Part shown: positions 53,803 to 64,000 of the stretch, piece by piece
Layout: each line of letters begins with the position of its first letter
How positions within the stretch are numbered: position 1 is the stretch's first letter
NCBI GenBank assembly: GCA_029876055.1
Contig: CM056876.1
Coordinates: 682,001-746,000 of the forward strand
DNA: 64,000 nt
Direction of reading: 5' to 3'
Source: Madurella fahalii
Taxonomy: Eukaryota > Ascomycota > Sordariomycetes > Sordariales
The notes under the pieces: generated by a model
What the model was told of the DNA's origin: nothing
Databases searched by the model: none
What the model saw: the letters and a program-made list of their open reading frames with translations, nothing else
Position numbers and translations under genes: made by a program

Positions 53803-54696
53803 CTATTGCCATCGAGGTCGTGACAGCTGATGCCCCTGAATCTGGATATCCATATCTCCGTACCCTTAGATAGGTACTGGGCTATCGCTAGCCTATATAT
53901 AGTCGCCAGGCTCGGCCTTCTTATAATTATTGAACCTATGTCTTTAGTTAAAGATGTAAATAGTAGTTCCAGAGTCTAAGATAGCTGAATTTTTCAAAGG
54001 ATACTCAGCTGTTAAGAAAGCTGTCTTTACAAACCAGAAAACTGCTAGGGCAGCAGCCGATTTTCTGGCCTAGTCAACTCTATAACTCTATCTGATACCT
54101 CAGCTTCTCGACTTCTTTTGCAACGTCGGATCCTTTAAGGCCTCGTCAACACTAATCCAAACGTGGTCTCTTTCAATAAAACCTTCAAGTACTAATTCCA
54201 GAAAGGCATAGTAGTATCTCTGCAAATAGTGGAACTGGCTACAATAGGGATATGTGGTTGTGGCTGTGCCTAAGGCCTTCCTTGGCCCTATTTTAGGTCT
54301 TTTGCCCTCTGGGGTCTCGGCCTTACCCGGAGCTTTACTCCGCTTTTTAGGTTTGCTACCGCCAGAGCCACCCTATTGCATTCGTTGACTGTTATTTTGT
54401 TCCCCCCTATTACTACCAGGGCCGACTTTGCCATCAGAAGCGTCCTCCTGATAGTGTCAGGTGCAGGAGGGTGTCAAGTGCAGGCGGGGCACTGCCAGGG
54501 TCAGGGGCCTATAAATTACCGGCTTCGCCGGAAGTTTTGGAACGTTCAGAGTTCAACACTGTCACCTACCACCTCCTTAGAAGCGATAGCTGCGCAGACG
54601 CCGCTCCTTCAATGCGAATCATCCTTTCACTCTCCTTTTCTCACAGCAATCCCCATTTTCGATCTGACAGATAGGCCTCTTTACCACCTTTTGTAG
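53803..54696 (-). pseudogene. Copia element 2, protease and gag part
   Basis: The sequence is closely similar to 24064-24740 of copia element 1 over the protease start and gag (for example GCCATCGAGGTCGTGACAGC and AGCGTCCTCCTGATAG), with mostly C/T and G/A differences. It is interrupted by the solo LTR at 54455-54669, and ends at 54696 against an unrelated repeat, so the 5' LTR and gag start are missing. The piece between protease and integrase (about 1 kb in element 1) is absent on both sides of the gypsy insertion. Confidence 0.82.
54455..54669 (+). repeat. Short solo LTR, family D, TSD GATAG
   Basis: A 215-bp unit from TGTCAGGTGCAGGAGG to CGATCTGACA, with a TATA-like CCTATAAATTACC near 54508. 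Flanked by GATAG at 54450-54454 and 54670-54674; removing it restores the gag sequence found at 24690-24730. No other copy is seen in the window. Its GC-rich, undamaged look suggests a recent insertion. Strand follows the TATA box. Confidence 0.9.
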
Positions 54697-55125
54697 TGAA
54701 GTGGGGGATAGTGCACTAGCCGGATAGCACTCTAAGACAACTCTAAGACTTCGGATCCGGCAGTGTAGGTCCGGGGTATCGGATTCCTGGCCCTCCAGAC
54801 TGGATCAGGTGATCGGGTTGAGAACCCACTTTTTTTCTATATTTAAGACTGTCCTGACTATCGGCCTCGACAGTCAAGGACAATCAAAATCAATAGCTCA
54901 ACCAATTCTTTCTTTCGATTTGCTTGCTCTATTGGGAGCTGTCTTTGCGGCCTCCCTCTGATCAGAGGGAGTCCTGCCTGTCTTTGTTGCTACTTTGGTC
55001 CAAGCCACGTTGCTGAGAATCCTAGTTTGTTGTCCGGTTTCTCAGTCGTTGTCCCTCCCCTTGTTTTGTTATCTTGTTGTTTTGTTGATGGAGTGTATGT
55101 GTGTTTTCTGCTCCATTTCACTAGT
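54697..55125 (+). repeat. Dispersed LTR-like segment, copy 2 (partner at 32660-33025)
   Basis: Has a TATA-like TCTATATTTAAG near 54838, the palindromic TCCCTCTGATCAGAGGGAG at 54952-54970 and the end TGCTCCATTTCA. Length and layout suggest an LTR of an unidentified element; no target duplication is found. The 60 bp that follow lead to the inverted-repeat element. Confidence 0.55.
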
Positions 55126-55188
55126 GGCTATATAAATCTCCGGCTGATAAGGATGAGTATATTCAATACTACGAATTTGATCGCGTTA

Positions 55189-56356
55189 TTGGGGATAATA
55201 CAGCACCTCAGTCAAGGGTACGGTACCCGGGACACGGCCGCAACGTCTGGAACAGAGCTTCGGCATCTGGAACAGAACTCCAGCACCCGGAATAAGGCCA
55301 CAACGTCCAGAACAGGGCTCTGGTACCTGGAACAGGGCGTTGGCACCCAGAACAAGGTCCAGCATCTCCAAACACACTATAATCTCACCTGTGGAGCGAA
55401 GGAATCTCGTATTCAAATTCCGCCACCATAATCTTACGTGAGGAGCGAAGGAATCTCGTATTCAAAGAGATCTTCAAAATTAAGCTCTATAACAAATAGG
55501 TGATCTATAATAAACTCCTTTTCTAATTATCTCAAAGGCCGAAACGGCCGACAAGATCAAATCTATAATAACTACGGCTTTCCCTCACTTAGAATTAACA
55601 ATAAAGTACTTTGAAGTCTTTTCTTCACCTTCCTTCTTTTCCATCATCCACTGTGTACCTTACATAATCAACACGCGTTGATCACTTACGTAGCTACCTA
55701 CGCTATATAGAAGTCTTCGTGATAGATCTCAACGTGCTGTGTTCGACTGTATTTATCTCGACCTAGACTTTAGTCTAAACCTCCTAGTACTCTGAGATGA
55801 CAAGATTACAGCTATCCACCCACTGGTATACGTCGTAATAGGAGAGCACTAACCTAGTGTAGGAAGATAATAACGATAACACTAGTCAACTAGGATCGTA
55901 ATGAGCAAGGTATGGAAGAGGCTGTGGAAGTAAGTGTTGATTAGGTAAGGCACACAGTGGATGATAGAAAAGAAGAAAGGTGAAGAAAAAACTTCAAAGT
56001 GCTTGATTGTTTTTTTTTATCTAAATGAGGGAAAGCCGTAGTTATTGTAGATCACCTGTTTATTGTGAGGCTAATTTTGAAGATCTCTTTGAATACGAGA
56101 TTCCTTCGCTCCACAGATGAGATTATAGTGCGTTTAGAGATTCTGGACCTTATTCCAGGTGCCAGTGCCCTGTTCCGAGTGCCAGAGCCCTGTTCTGGGC
56201 GTTGTGACCTTGTTCCAGGCGTTATGACCTTATTCTGGGTACTGTAGCCCTGTCCCAGGTACCGGAGTTCTGTTCCAGATGCCGAAGCTCTGTTCCAGAC
56301 GTTGCGGCCCTGTTCCAGGTACCGTACCCTTGATCTAGGTGCTGTATTATCCCCAA
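55189..56356. mobile_element. Long inverted-repeat (fold-back) element flanked by TA
   Basis: The ends are TTGGGGATAATACAGCACCT and its reverse complement, flanked on both sides by TA (55187-55188 and 56357-56358), the target duplication of Tc1/mariner-type elements. Arms of about 430-490 bp (55189-55680 and 55930-56356) are near-identical inverted copies. They differ by a duplicated GAGCGAAGGAATCTCGTATT block (55397-55465) and a 60-bp insertion near 55515 in the left arm. Each arm carries about eight degenerate 18-21 bp units (GAACAGGGCTCTGGCACCTG-like). The 250-bp centre has no transposase. It is likely a non-autonomous element. Confidence 0.8.
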
Positions 56357-56460
56357 TAGTAAGAGAGGCTGTGGAAATAGGGAGAGAGGTAGAAACAAGG
56401 GAGGTCTGAGTATAGAGAGTAGGTAAAGCAAAGCCGCTTAGGAAAACAATAACTAACCTT

Positions 56461-56634
56461 ATCTAACGGAGGTGAACTTCCTTCTTATTCCCAATTTCCT
56501 GGACCACGGAGACCCGGGTTGACCGGTCTCCCAAGAGATCGGATCACACTTATCCGAGTCGCACTAATCCGGATCACATTGATCCGGATTCGTGTTTTGC
56601 AGATCCAGGATCCAGCTTCCTGACCCTTTTGACA
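56461..56634 (-). repeat. Truncated LTR, family B
   Basis: Matches the right two thirds of family B (CTAACGGAGGTGAACTTCC to CCCTTTTGACA), lacking the TGTCGGATGC end. It includes the three 15-bp CGGATCACACTTATC-type units. Confidence 0.85.
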
Positions 56635-57896
56635 ATATCCATTGTCATATCCATTTTGATATATAAGATCCTGTCAGGGTTAGGGTTATATATAGGTAAG
56701 TGTGGCATACGGACTACTTTTGAGCGGGGCTATGGTATAGTGAGAAGAATGCTACAGTCCGAAGAGTTCGTCTCTATAAATATAGTCAATATACATCTCT
56801 ATAGATAATATATTATTGACAAACCTATTTTGGCCTCTTAGGAAGAGGGAGTTATAATAATCAGATCTTTTCATAGCTTTTTCCTATTACGATCTCGGTA
56901 ATAGTTTTAAATAGGTCTTTAACCTGAAATACCTAGAATATATATAACTAAAGAATTAATCACTATTATAGATTTAAAGAAGTAATTTATATAGATTATC
57001 AACCTAAATCTTTCTATAAAAGCTAAAAGCTTTATGGTATTTATAGTAGTTGACTAGCACAGCAACTTTCTAAAGCATTTTGAGTATAATAGTTTATAGG
57101 ACCTAGTAATTGCGGCTGCAGATAACTGGTTGTCGCCTCGTCCCAGATGGCGAACTCCGAATTCAAATTCTCCAGGGTGAGGATGACATCGCTTTCCAGG
57201 CCTGTTGTATGGCTGTACGGCACCATGGGCGGAAAGCAGAACGGGAAAGTGGCTGTTGGACTCTAATCGGCGGTGGGCATGGAAGGGTTGGCGAGCTGTC
57301 ACCGGTCCGGGAGCCCGCAGATCCCTTTTTTGCTGGTCCGGCGGTAAGCGGGGACAAGGTTGGCTTCCTCGACAGCAGTACATAAGTAATCACGCTGTTT
57401 GTTGTCGACGTTGTTAAGCGGCTGACTGGTGGAACACCGTCGACGGTAGAAACCGAGATGCTGATTTGTACCTAAGCCGGCCTATGTCCGCCGTTTCCGA
57501 ACAGCCATATACAGCTTGAGGATCAATTTTGTTGTTCCGTGGTTTCCTAAGACGGCAGGCAGGTTCCCTGGTTGGCGGACTCGAGGTTGGAGCACAAGCA
57601 ATTTTCCTACCATAATTCTCGGAGGTTTCTCTCACTGTCGACCCAAGAATGCACTTGACACTCCCTGGGCCAGCTCAGTAGAAGCGACGTGGCAGCTCCT
57701 GGACTCACTTGGGTCGGCTTTGTGTAGGAGCGGCTTCTGCCAAACATATGGAACACATGTCACTGGGTTACATCTGTCTTAAGACCCAGTCTTCTTTACC
57801 GTCCTTGCTCGGCCCTCGTCCACCGGTGGCTCCACTGGTTATGGTAACAGCAATAGCGAGCGAGCCAAGGTAAGTCGGCCAGGAAAATCTGCCCAG
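56635..57896. other. No recognised gene
   Basis: 56635-57060 is AT-rich repeat remnant. From 57060 the base composition becomes even and single-copy-like, with frames on both strands (57110-57385, 57516-57782) but no domain or splice pattern. Confidence 0.4.
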
Positions 57897-59098
57897 TTAT
57901 ACCGTTTGGGACAGCCTGATATCCCGCAGTTCGACCTCATCCGCCAAAGACCCGCCCCTGCCGCCCCCACTCCCAAAGATCTTCCAGACTCCCGCCTGCC
58001 AGCGTGTCGAGGTCGGACGGACAGAATCCAGCCGCCGCCAGACTTTGAGATTGTCGTGCTCGGTAACCTGCCAGCCCGCCAGTATTATGAGCGTCACGGG
58101 AACAGCGATGACCCACAAGACCCAAAAGTCGGGGTTGACATCCATGTGCTCGCCCTCGGGAGTAAAGAATTGGGTGCCGAAAACGGTGGTGATGGCGCTA
58201 AACGGGATGAAGACCATGCCAACAATGGAGATGAGGCGCACACTGCGGCTGTTCTTGAGGTTGACTCGGCTGTCGCGCGCAGTGTTGATGTGGAAGGCCT
58301 GGCTGTGTCAATCGGGGGCGTCCCCAACGTGCGCCGGGGAGAGGATTGGGAATGTAGGTCTGTCCGTACGAGATCTATTGTGTTCTTAATCCTTGCCTGC
58401 GAGCTGACAGTCCTGAGTCTTGTCGACTGGAATAGCTCAAGGCGATGATGCAGGAGACGGTGGGTGTTTTCCCACAGCCTCTCGCCCTTTTGAGGCGACG
58501 ACTCGTGTTCTAAGAGCGCCATATCCACCATTCTTACGGCGGCATCCAAGCCCTCGAGCATGTAGATGGCATTCTTTGCACTCGTGTGAATTCGGTGGAG
58601 GTCTGGGTCCGCAACGTTGGAGTCGGCCGACCAGAGCATTTGTGCGCGGCGAAAAATCTCTTCCTCGTCGGTGCGGATCAGGTTGGTCACGTCCCAGGCG
58701 ACCTTGTCGATGCGGTGATACCACGATACCAACGCGATGTCTACCAGCACATATGGGTCGACGGTCGCGTCTGTCCAGTTTGGGGACTGCACGAAATGGA
58801 ACAGACGCTCCAGAGTCTCAACAGGCGGCTGGAAAACGATCAGCGCCAGCGTGTAAGCCGTTCGCGGTGTTGCTCCGGGGCACGGAAAAAGGCTAATAGC
58901 CTTGGGCAGCCATGTCAAGACGAAACCCCATTTCAGCCATTCTGGCTGTCGGTTCGGCGAGTCGATCCGTGGGATCTCGACGAGGAAGTGCATCCAAAGA
59001 GCTTGACGAGAGCGTTGGTCAAAAGTCGGCGGCAACCTGTGACAAGGGATTGAGCGGCTACCTACTCTCCCGGCCGCCTTCACCAAGCTGATGCCCAA
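57897..59098 (-). CDS. CorA-like divalent-cation transporter domain protein (5' end incomplete)
   Basis: Related to the CorA/ZntB-type inner-membrane Mg2+/Zn2+ channel family as found in Pezizomycotina. Exons 58370-59098 and 57897-58298 are joined across a 71-bp intron (58299-58369, GTACGG..CCAG) in phase 0, giving NTIDLAFHINTARDSRVN. The soluble N-terminal part has VDIALVSWYHRIDKVAW and AQMLWSADSNVADPDLHRIH with a helical stalk after it. Two membrane helices close the protein: ISIVGMVFIPFSAITTVF with the FGTQFF loop in place of CorA GMN, and WVLWVIAVPVTLIILAGW. Upstream on the minus strand, 59215-59100 reads IEYQTIIDLYGLPDEFVWER and VTHSFGHQLGEGG, clearly part of the same protein, but the link to 59040 would need a 25-base intron or a frameshift. 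So the true start lies above 59200. Confidence 0.75.
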
Positions 59099-60397
59099 AG
59101 GAGTGCGTCACGCTTCGCTCGCGCTCCCACACAAACTCATCAGGTAGCCCGTATAGGTCGATAATCGTCTGATACTCAATCTCAGCGCCGCGATATCTCC
59201 CGTCTAGGGGGGCAATTCTAGAACACAAGTTCAGCTAGCCAGATCCCAATAATCGCACCATTAGTGCGTAATAGTCAAAGCAGCTGTAAGCGGAAATGCC
59301 GCGCGTACATGATATCAAGGTCTCGCCCAGCCCATGGCGCTAACTCTGTTGCGGTGGCATATCTGGCCCGCCTCGCGGGTTCGCCTGTGCGGCAATTCCA
59401 GGTTGGGGGTTAGTTATCAGCCGACAGGGTGGGATGGACGGTAGGGGGAGAGTGGCTTACCACATTGCCGCCAGACCCTCTGGAACCTGGACGCGGGCCG
59501 GGCTGGAAAAGGCTGAAGCCTCCGGCATGGTTGGTGTGCATTCACTGCATTGTGGTGCTGCATCCTTCAGCTGAAGTAGGCAAACTTAAACCCGGGAATT
59601 GCGGGGCGTCGATACGAGGGACTTGAAGGGAGCTCAGTGAGGGTACATGTGCCGAGCGAACGCAGCTCCCCGACGACAGTTTTCGAGTAGTTTCGAGCCG
59701 GGGCAGAGTACTGAAGCTCTCGTGCCGGCACTTTTGTAGGATGAGGCTCTGGCGACGCCTAATCAGTATGGGACCAAGGCCCGGGACATTCCGAACGAGT
59801 GATTTTAGCTTGCATGCTGCCCCCCCTCCCGGGACCCATCACTTCAGCCACAGCGGTAAGTCTGCCAATAGAAAATTTGGAGATGCAATAGTGCAGGAAA
59901 AGCGGCTTCAATAGCTTCCCTACAGGACCTGTCTGTGTAACAGTTAGCCACAAAATTATCAGACCATTGAGGCAAGTAATGCTGAACAAGTATACAGCCT
60001 TGTCCACATTCCTCTGAGGATTTCCCGCATTGGAATGCCTCTTGGTCAGGGTATTTTCCGGGACTATTGACAGCTGAAATCCCTTTAAGAAGACTTAACC
60101 AGTGTGAAGCATAAAGACCTGGCATCATTGCGCGGTATGCCAGACGAGGCAGAGCCACGAGCGTTTTGCGTCTTCTCCCAGAACTTATTATTTCGATCAG
60201 ATTCCTTTTCCAAGAGCCTTTCTGCTTCGTCTTTTCGGCATGTCATCGAGTGGACATCAGTCTGGGTACCACGGCGGAAGCGTGAACCCCGACCAAGATC
60301 GATACCAGGAATACCTGGACAAACTCGACTATCTTTGGCCGAGCGAGGACAGCGTGCCCTCGACTGCAACACCCAACAACGGTAACTAGGAGTTACA
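59099..60397. other. 5' exon of the CorA-like gene, then intergenic
   Basis: 59100-59215 is coding for the CorA-like protein on the minus strand (see 57897). From there to 60397 I see no gene. The 5' leader of the plus-strand HET-like gene should lie just before 60398; several short frames on both strands have no domain. Confidence 0.5.
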
Positions 60398-63375
60398 ATG
60401 CGATCTGGCGAGGTTGGCGCTGATCAAATGATGAAGATACAGGAGCGCAGCAACCGTCAACTCAGGGCCAGAGAAACCAGCAACCGCAACCACGGCCCAC
60501 TGACTCGGCGGCACGCCAGTAACCAGTCTTCGCCAGACAGCATGGCGCTAGCACAGATAGCCAGAAACGACAATGGGAACCATCCAAATCCATACCAAGA
60601 CGTCTCCAGCTGGTGGTCCGCCTTCTTTACGGGCGGCTACAGCTGGAGGTGGTTCACGAGTCCACAACTCTACTTCCGCCCCAACCTCGAGTACATACCG
60701 GGCCCGGCTCCGTTCACCGTCATTGACGGACTCGGGCGCGAGAAGACTTTCGACAAGCCCTTTGATTGCTACATTGACCCCTTCACTGGAAAGATCGAGA
60801 CCCTCTACGTGCAGGCTCCCGAATCTATCTGTCAACTCTCTGCCACCAGCCCCAACGCCACGTGGAAACGGACACCGATCCGCAATGTCACTCCCATTGC
60901 GTTGCGCATTGCAAACCTCCCTTTCCGCTTCATCCCCGCAGAGCGGAGAGGTGACAGATCCAGGTTCATGGCCGAAGACTGGCTGATGGTGATTGGCATG
61001 TGGATCCCGACTCTCGCCGTGTTCTTACTTTCCGTGAGTCACTATCCTTCCCGAAGCTATTCATGCAGTATGGCCGTCTTTGTACTAACACGCTGTTCAG
61101 GTGATGACGATAGACGACTCGGCGCCAGTGGAAAAGGATCAAACCAAGTACCTCCCGCTGATGTACAGAGGCCTCCGCTACCCGCGCATGGCCCGCAACA
61201 TCCTCGAGAACCGAGAGCAAGTGGCTCGGCTGCTATACAACTATGCACCAGGAAATACCACGACAGCACTCTCATTGTATCGGAAATTTCGTCCGCGCTT
61301 TTTGAATTACTTGGTCGAAACTGAACGGAACGGGCGGAAGACGTACGAATGCGAGCGACACCCAGTGGGCGTGAAAGACTTGACCCCTTTTGTCATGGTT
61401 TGCTACTCGTCGGCTCACTATCACATTCCAGACGAGAGCCAGGCCGGACCGGGCATTGACAATGACGACCTCAACGCTCTTCTTGCCTTGGCTACTAAGG
61501 CCGCCGTCGAACACTTTAAACCCCTTCCTTCTGATCTGCGGCGAGACCGCAGGGCATTCTGGATTGCAGCAAACTGCATCCCGCCTGACATCGATGTGGA
61601 CGATAACGGAAACACACGTCACGTAGAAGGACCCGACAAGGAAGACTTGGCGAACCGAGACGTGAGTTATCCATCATTGAAGCTAGCGTTTAGCATGAGC
61701 GCGCACGTACCTAACTTTGATGCCCTCGTATAATTAGACCTACAGCATCAGCGACATCATCCGGACTGCCCAACACGTCATTGTTGTAGCTGGCAACGCG
61801 CGCCGCCCTTGGGATGATAGAGCACTCTACATCTGGGGCCAGCGCGTCTGGACCCTGCCCGAGATTGTCCTGAGCAAAGGGGACACTGTCACCGTCGTGC
61901 ACTGCGGGATGAAAACGGACTCCAGTCCAAGGCTCGAGGTTCACAAGATCTCCAAGGAGATGTTCCCAACCTGGGCCTGGGAGGACTACTTCACTTCGCG
62001 ACAGCTTATTGAACACTATGGCACACTGCACCTCAGTCGGCTGGAGCTCGTCAAGATCTCCCTCGAGTGTCTGATGAGCCGCAAGTTCAAGGCTAAGCAT
62101 CCTGGCGATCGGGTGTATGTGCTAATGGGCCTGCTTCGGATCCGGCCGCCCATCGACAAGACGGACTCGGCATTCCAGGCCTTTGCGCGGCTCTCCCTGC
62201 CCCAGGACAGCGACCGACTCATGGAGCGCCTGATCTGTCTCCTACCCGATACGCCCGACCAGAACTGGGAGCTGATGAGGGACCAGTACAAAGCCAGCCT
62301 TTGGGACATTTACCCGGACACGCAGGTCTGCGGCATCGGCGAGAACGACACGGTTATTGTGGACGGCGCCAAGGGCGCCCAGATCCAGTGGTCCGGGTTC
62401 ACCCCGGTGCGCAGTCTCAGGAAGCTCACAATAAAACGCATCTTGTTCCTCTTCTTCCTTACCTGGTCACCTCTTCTCTTCTTTGTCGGCGTCATCATGG
62501 CCGCGGTTGCTGCGCCACCGCCCGGTTATGAGGCGTACGGCACCCCTCCTAATCCGATCTACCAGTCCGGCGTTGCCATACTGGTAATCACCCTGTTGCT
62601 GTTTATTCTCCCGGCTCCGTACTTCCTGTGGCACCTCCACTCGGGTAAACTGTGGGAGGTCGAGCCTTGTTTCTTTGGCCTCGAAGGCTACGTGCCCATC
62701 GAAGCTATTGAAGAAAAGCTCTTCGGCACGCCGGGAAAGCACGGCGGCCGCCTGCGCTGGAGCGCCTATGGATCACCCCTGTCCCGTCACATACAGGGCC
62801 AGCCCAAGCACGAGCGCGCCGTGCGCTACCGGTACCACGACGGCAACGACAACGACAGAAACCCCCTGTTCCCACCACCACTGTCGCCCCCCCCGCAAGT
62901 CGTAGATATCACCCCAATCGACACTTACCCCGTCGAGACAATCGACCCAACGAGCCGCTGCGCCGCCTGCGCCCCAAACGGCGTGGGAGCCATGTACTGC
63001 CATTACCACCCCACCGTCGCCTCCTGCCAGGATGTGAGCCGCAGCCCTATGGGCCACATGAAGGTATTCACGCTGGTTGACACGTTCAACATGACGGTGA
63101 CTCTGTTCTACGCCGTGCGCCCGCCAACGGTGCTGGTCGTCGGTGGCAGCGAGGGCGGCATGAAGCGTGCCATTGCGTGTTCGTTGGATGTCACCACGGG
63201 CACGCTCTACCGTGAGACGGTGCTACGCATCCCCTCGCAGAGCGTCAATCGCATGGAGGGCTTGCCTAGGGTTAGGTTGGGGCTGAGGTGGCCGTTTTTG
63301 GAGGGTGATGTGCGTCGGACGGGTTGGGGTGGTGGTGATTGGGGGCCGGTTCAGGGCAATATGGCACCGGCTTAA
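60398..63375 (+). CDS. HET-like membrane protein, three exons
   Basis: Exons 60398-61033, 61101-61661 and 61738-63375; both introns (67 and 76 bp) have GTGAGT donors and CTAAC-type branch sites (TACTAACA; CCTAAC) and join in phase 0, giving 944 residues. The middle resembles a heterokaryon-incompatibility (HET) domain: the RALYIWGQRVWTLPEIVLS block (about 426-444), where typical HET has RxWTLQE, and the later DRVYVLMGLL (about 523), where HET has DRVYALLGL. Hydrophobic segments: DWLMVIGMWIPTLAVFLLS at the exon 1 end (about 195-212), FLFFLTWSPLLFFVGVIMA (about 636) and GVAILVITLLLFILPAPYFL (about 676). The C-terminal third has a CAAC..CHYH cysteine/histidine cluster (about 805). HET proteins trigger cell death on non-self fusion; whether this one does is not known. 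The start could also be the Met at 60428 or 60542. Confidence 0.78.
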
Positions 63376-64000
63376 GTTGTATACCCAGAACAGAGGGGTT
63401 GATGATGGGGAAATTTAAGAGGGGATGACTTCATGGAAAGGGAAGGATCGTAGTGCTAGGCGGAATCCTGTCATTCTCTCCGTGGAAAGGGAGAAGGGGC
63501 ATGAATAAGGACGCCCGGCGGGTGTGGAATTTGATCTCGGAGGTGAGGCTTCGCGGGGATTTCTGATTAACGGTGTCAACGTTGTAATTAACCTTCCATG
63601 GACCTACCTATCACTTAGATATGAATTTGCCCACTTTTCTACCAAGAACTCGAATAACCAATCTTGGTTCGCTGCTTGGATTTGGTGCAGCTTATCTGAC
63701 CTTACTTACTGTTGTACAGCTGGTGAGAACGCTGGGGGTTGCTTCGACCACAGGGACTGGTAGAAACAAAATATTGGGCTCGAAAATTCATGGCTACATT
63801 ATTCTCTCATGGATAATCGATAATTATGGACAGCGGTTTAATGTTATAATCTGAGGAAGGTCCAAAATTGAATAAGGAGATGAGGTCAAAACTGGGGATA
63901 CCATATCATGGCGTCGAATTGCGTGGCTCGTGCGCATGGAGTGTCCCAAGCCCAAGATTCAAGCCGTATTATAGCCTGTCTACCGGTCTGACCGACAAGG
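63376..64000. other. 3' flank, no recognised gene
   Basis: Short frames (63524-63763, 63621-63854) overlap in different frames, with no domain. Confidence 0.4.

Noticed and set aside
54376..54696. Plus-strand 106-residue frame
   Set aside because: It spans copia gag, a solo LTR and copia gag again; an accidental frame.
56684..56696. Telomere-like GGGTTAGGGTTA, and CTAACCCTAACC near 51908
   Set aside because: Only about two units each, inside AT-rich repeat remnants; not a telomere array.
57906..59053. Plus-strand frames of 114-180 codons opposite the CorA-like gene
   Set aside because: Antisense shadows; the minus strand has the domain and splice signals.
1..64000. CRISPR arrays, tRNA and rRNA genes
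   Set aside because: No regularly spaced identical repeats and no tRNA-like or rRNA-like blocks were found by eye; a tRNA scan could not be run.

Overview
This window looks like an accessory, repeat-rich stretch of a filamentous ascomycete (Pezizomycotina, probably Sordariomycetes) nuclear genome. The reasons are short introns with GT..AG ends and CTAAC-type branch sites; gene families typical of these fungi (HeLo-like proteins, PNP/NB-ARC and NACHT NLRs, BTB proteins, HET-like membrane proteins, a type-D feruloyl esterase); and AT-rich transposon copies full of C-to-T / G-to-A type changes and TAG/TAA stops, as repeat-induced point mutation (RIP) leaves them. I see no rRNA, tRNA or CRISPR array.

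Layout. 1-2.9 kb: a pogo-like transposase remnant cut by a Ty3/gypsy end and by a solo LTR. 2.9-5.6 kb: two BTB genes around an orphan BCS1 N-terminal fragment. 7.3-7.7 kb: a NACHT fragment. 8.3-13.2 kb: the most striking island, intact and GC-rich: GTP cyclohydrolase I divergently transcribed from an 1144-residue protein that joins a methyltransferase, an FAD oxidase, a phosphomevalonate-kinase-like P-loop kinase and an adenine-phosphoribosyltransferase-like domain. 14-20.7 kb: relics of a kinase and of an NLR (PNP + NB-ARC) whose two halves lie in opposite orientation, ended by a fold-back repeat. 21-27.7 kb: Ty1/copia element 1 with nested solo LTRs, then a LINE relic. 28-29.6 kb: an intact HeLo-like/pseudokinase gene, a fungal look-alike of MLKL. 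30-34.8 kb: AT-rich repeat graveyard. 36.7-37.6 kb: a two-exon secreted feruloyl esterase. 38.8-40 kb: a chromodomain pseudogene. 42.3-54.7 kb: copia element 2 interrupted by a 7.4-kb gypsy element that carries an antisense gene relic with its own TATA box. 55.2-56.4 kb: a TA-flanked long inverted-repeat element. 57.9-63.4 kb: a CorA-like transporter gene and a three-exon HET-like membrane protein gene.

How it fits together. The LTRs record a stratigraphy: five-base target duplications show that most copies of two sister LTR families (called A and B here) are late solo insertions into older copia, pogo and other repeats. Between the repeats the single-copy genes fall into two themes: self/non-self recognition and regulated cell death (NLR relics, NACHT, HeLo-pseudokinase, HET-like) and specialised metabolism. 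The best candidate for an undescribed system is the GTP cyclohydrolase I / four-domain fusion pair, which could make a pterin- or deazapurine-like nucleotide product. That function is inference; the domains and the divergent layout are what the sequence shows.
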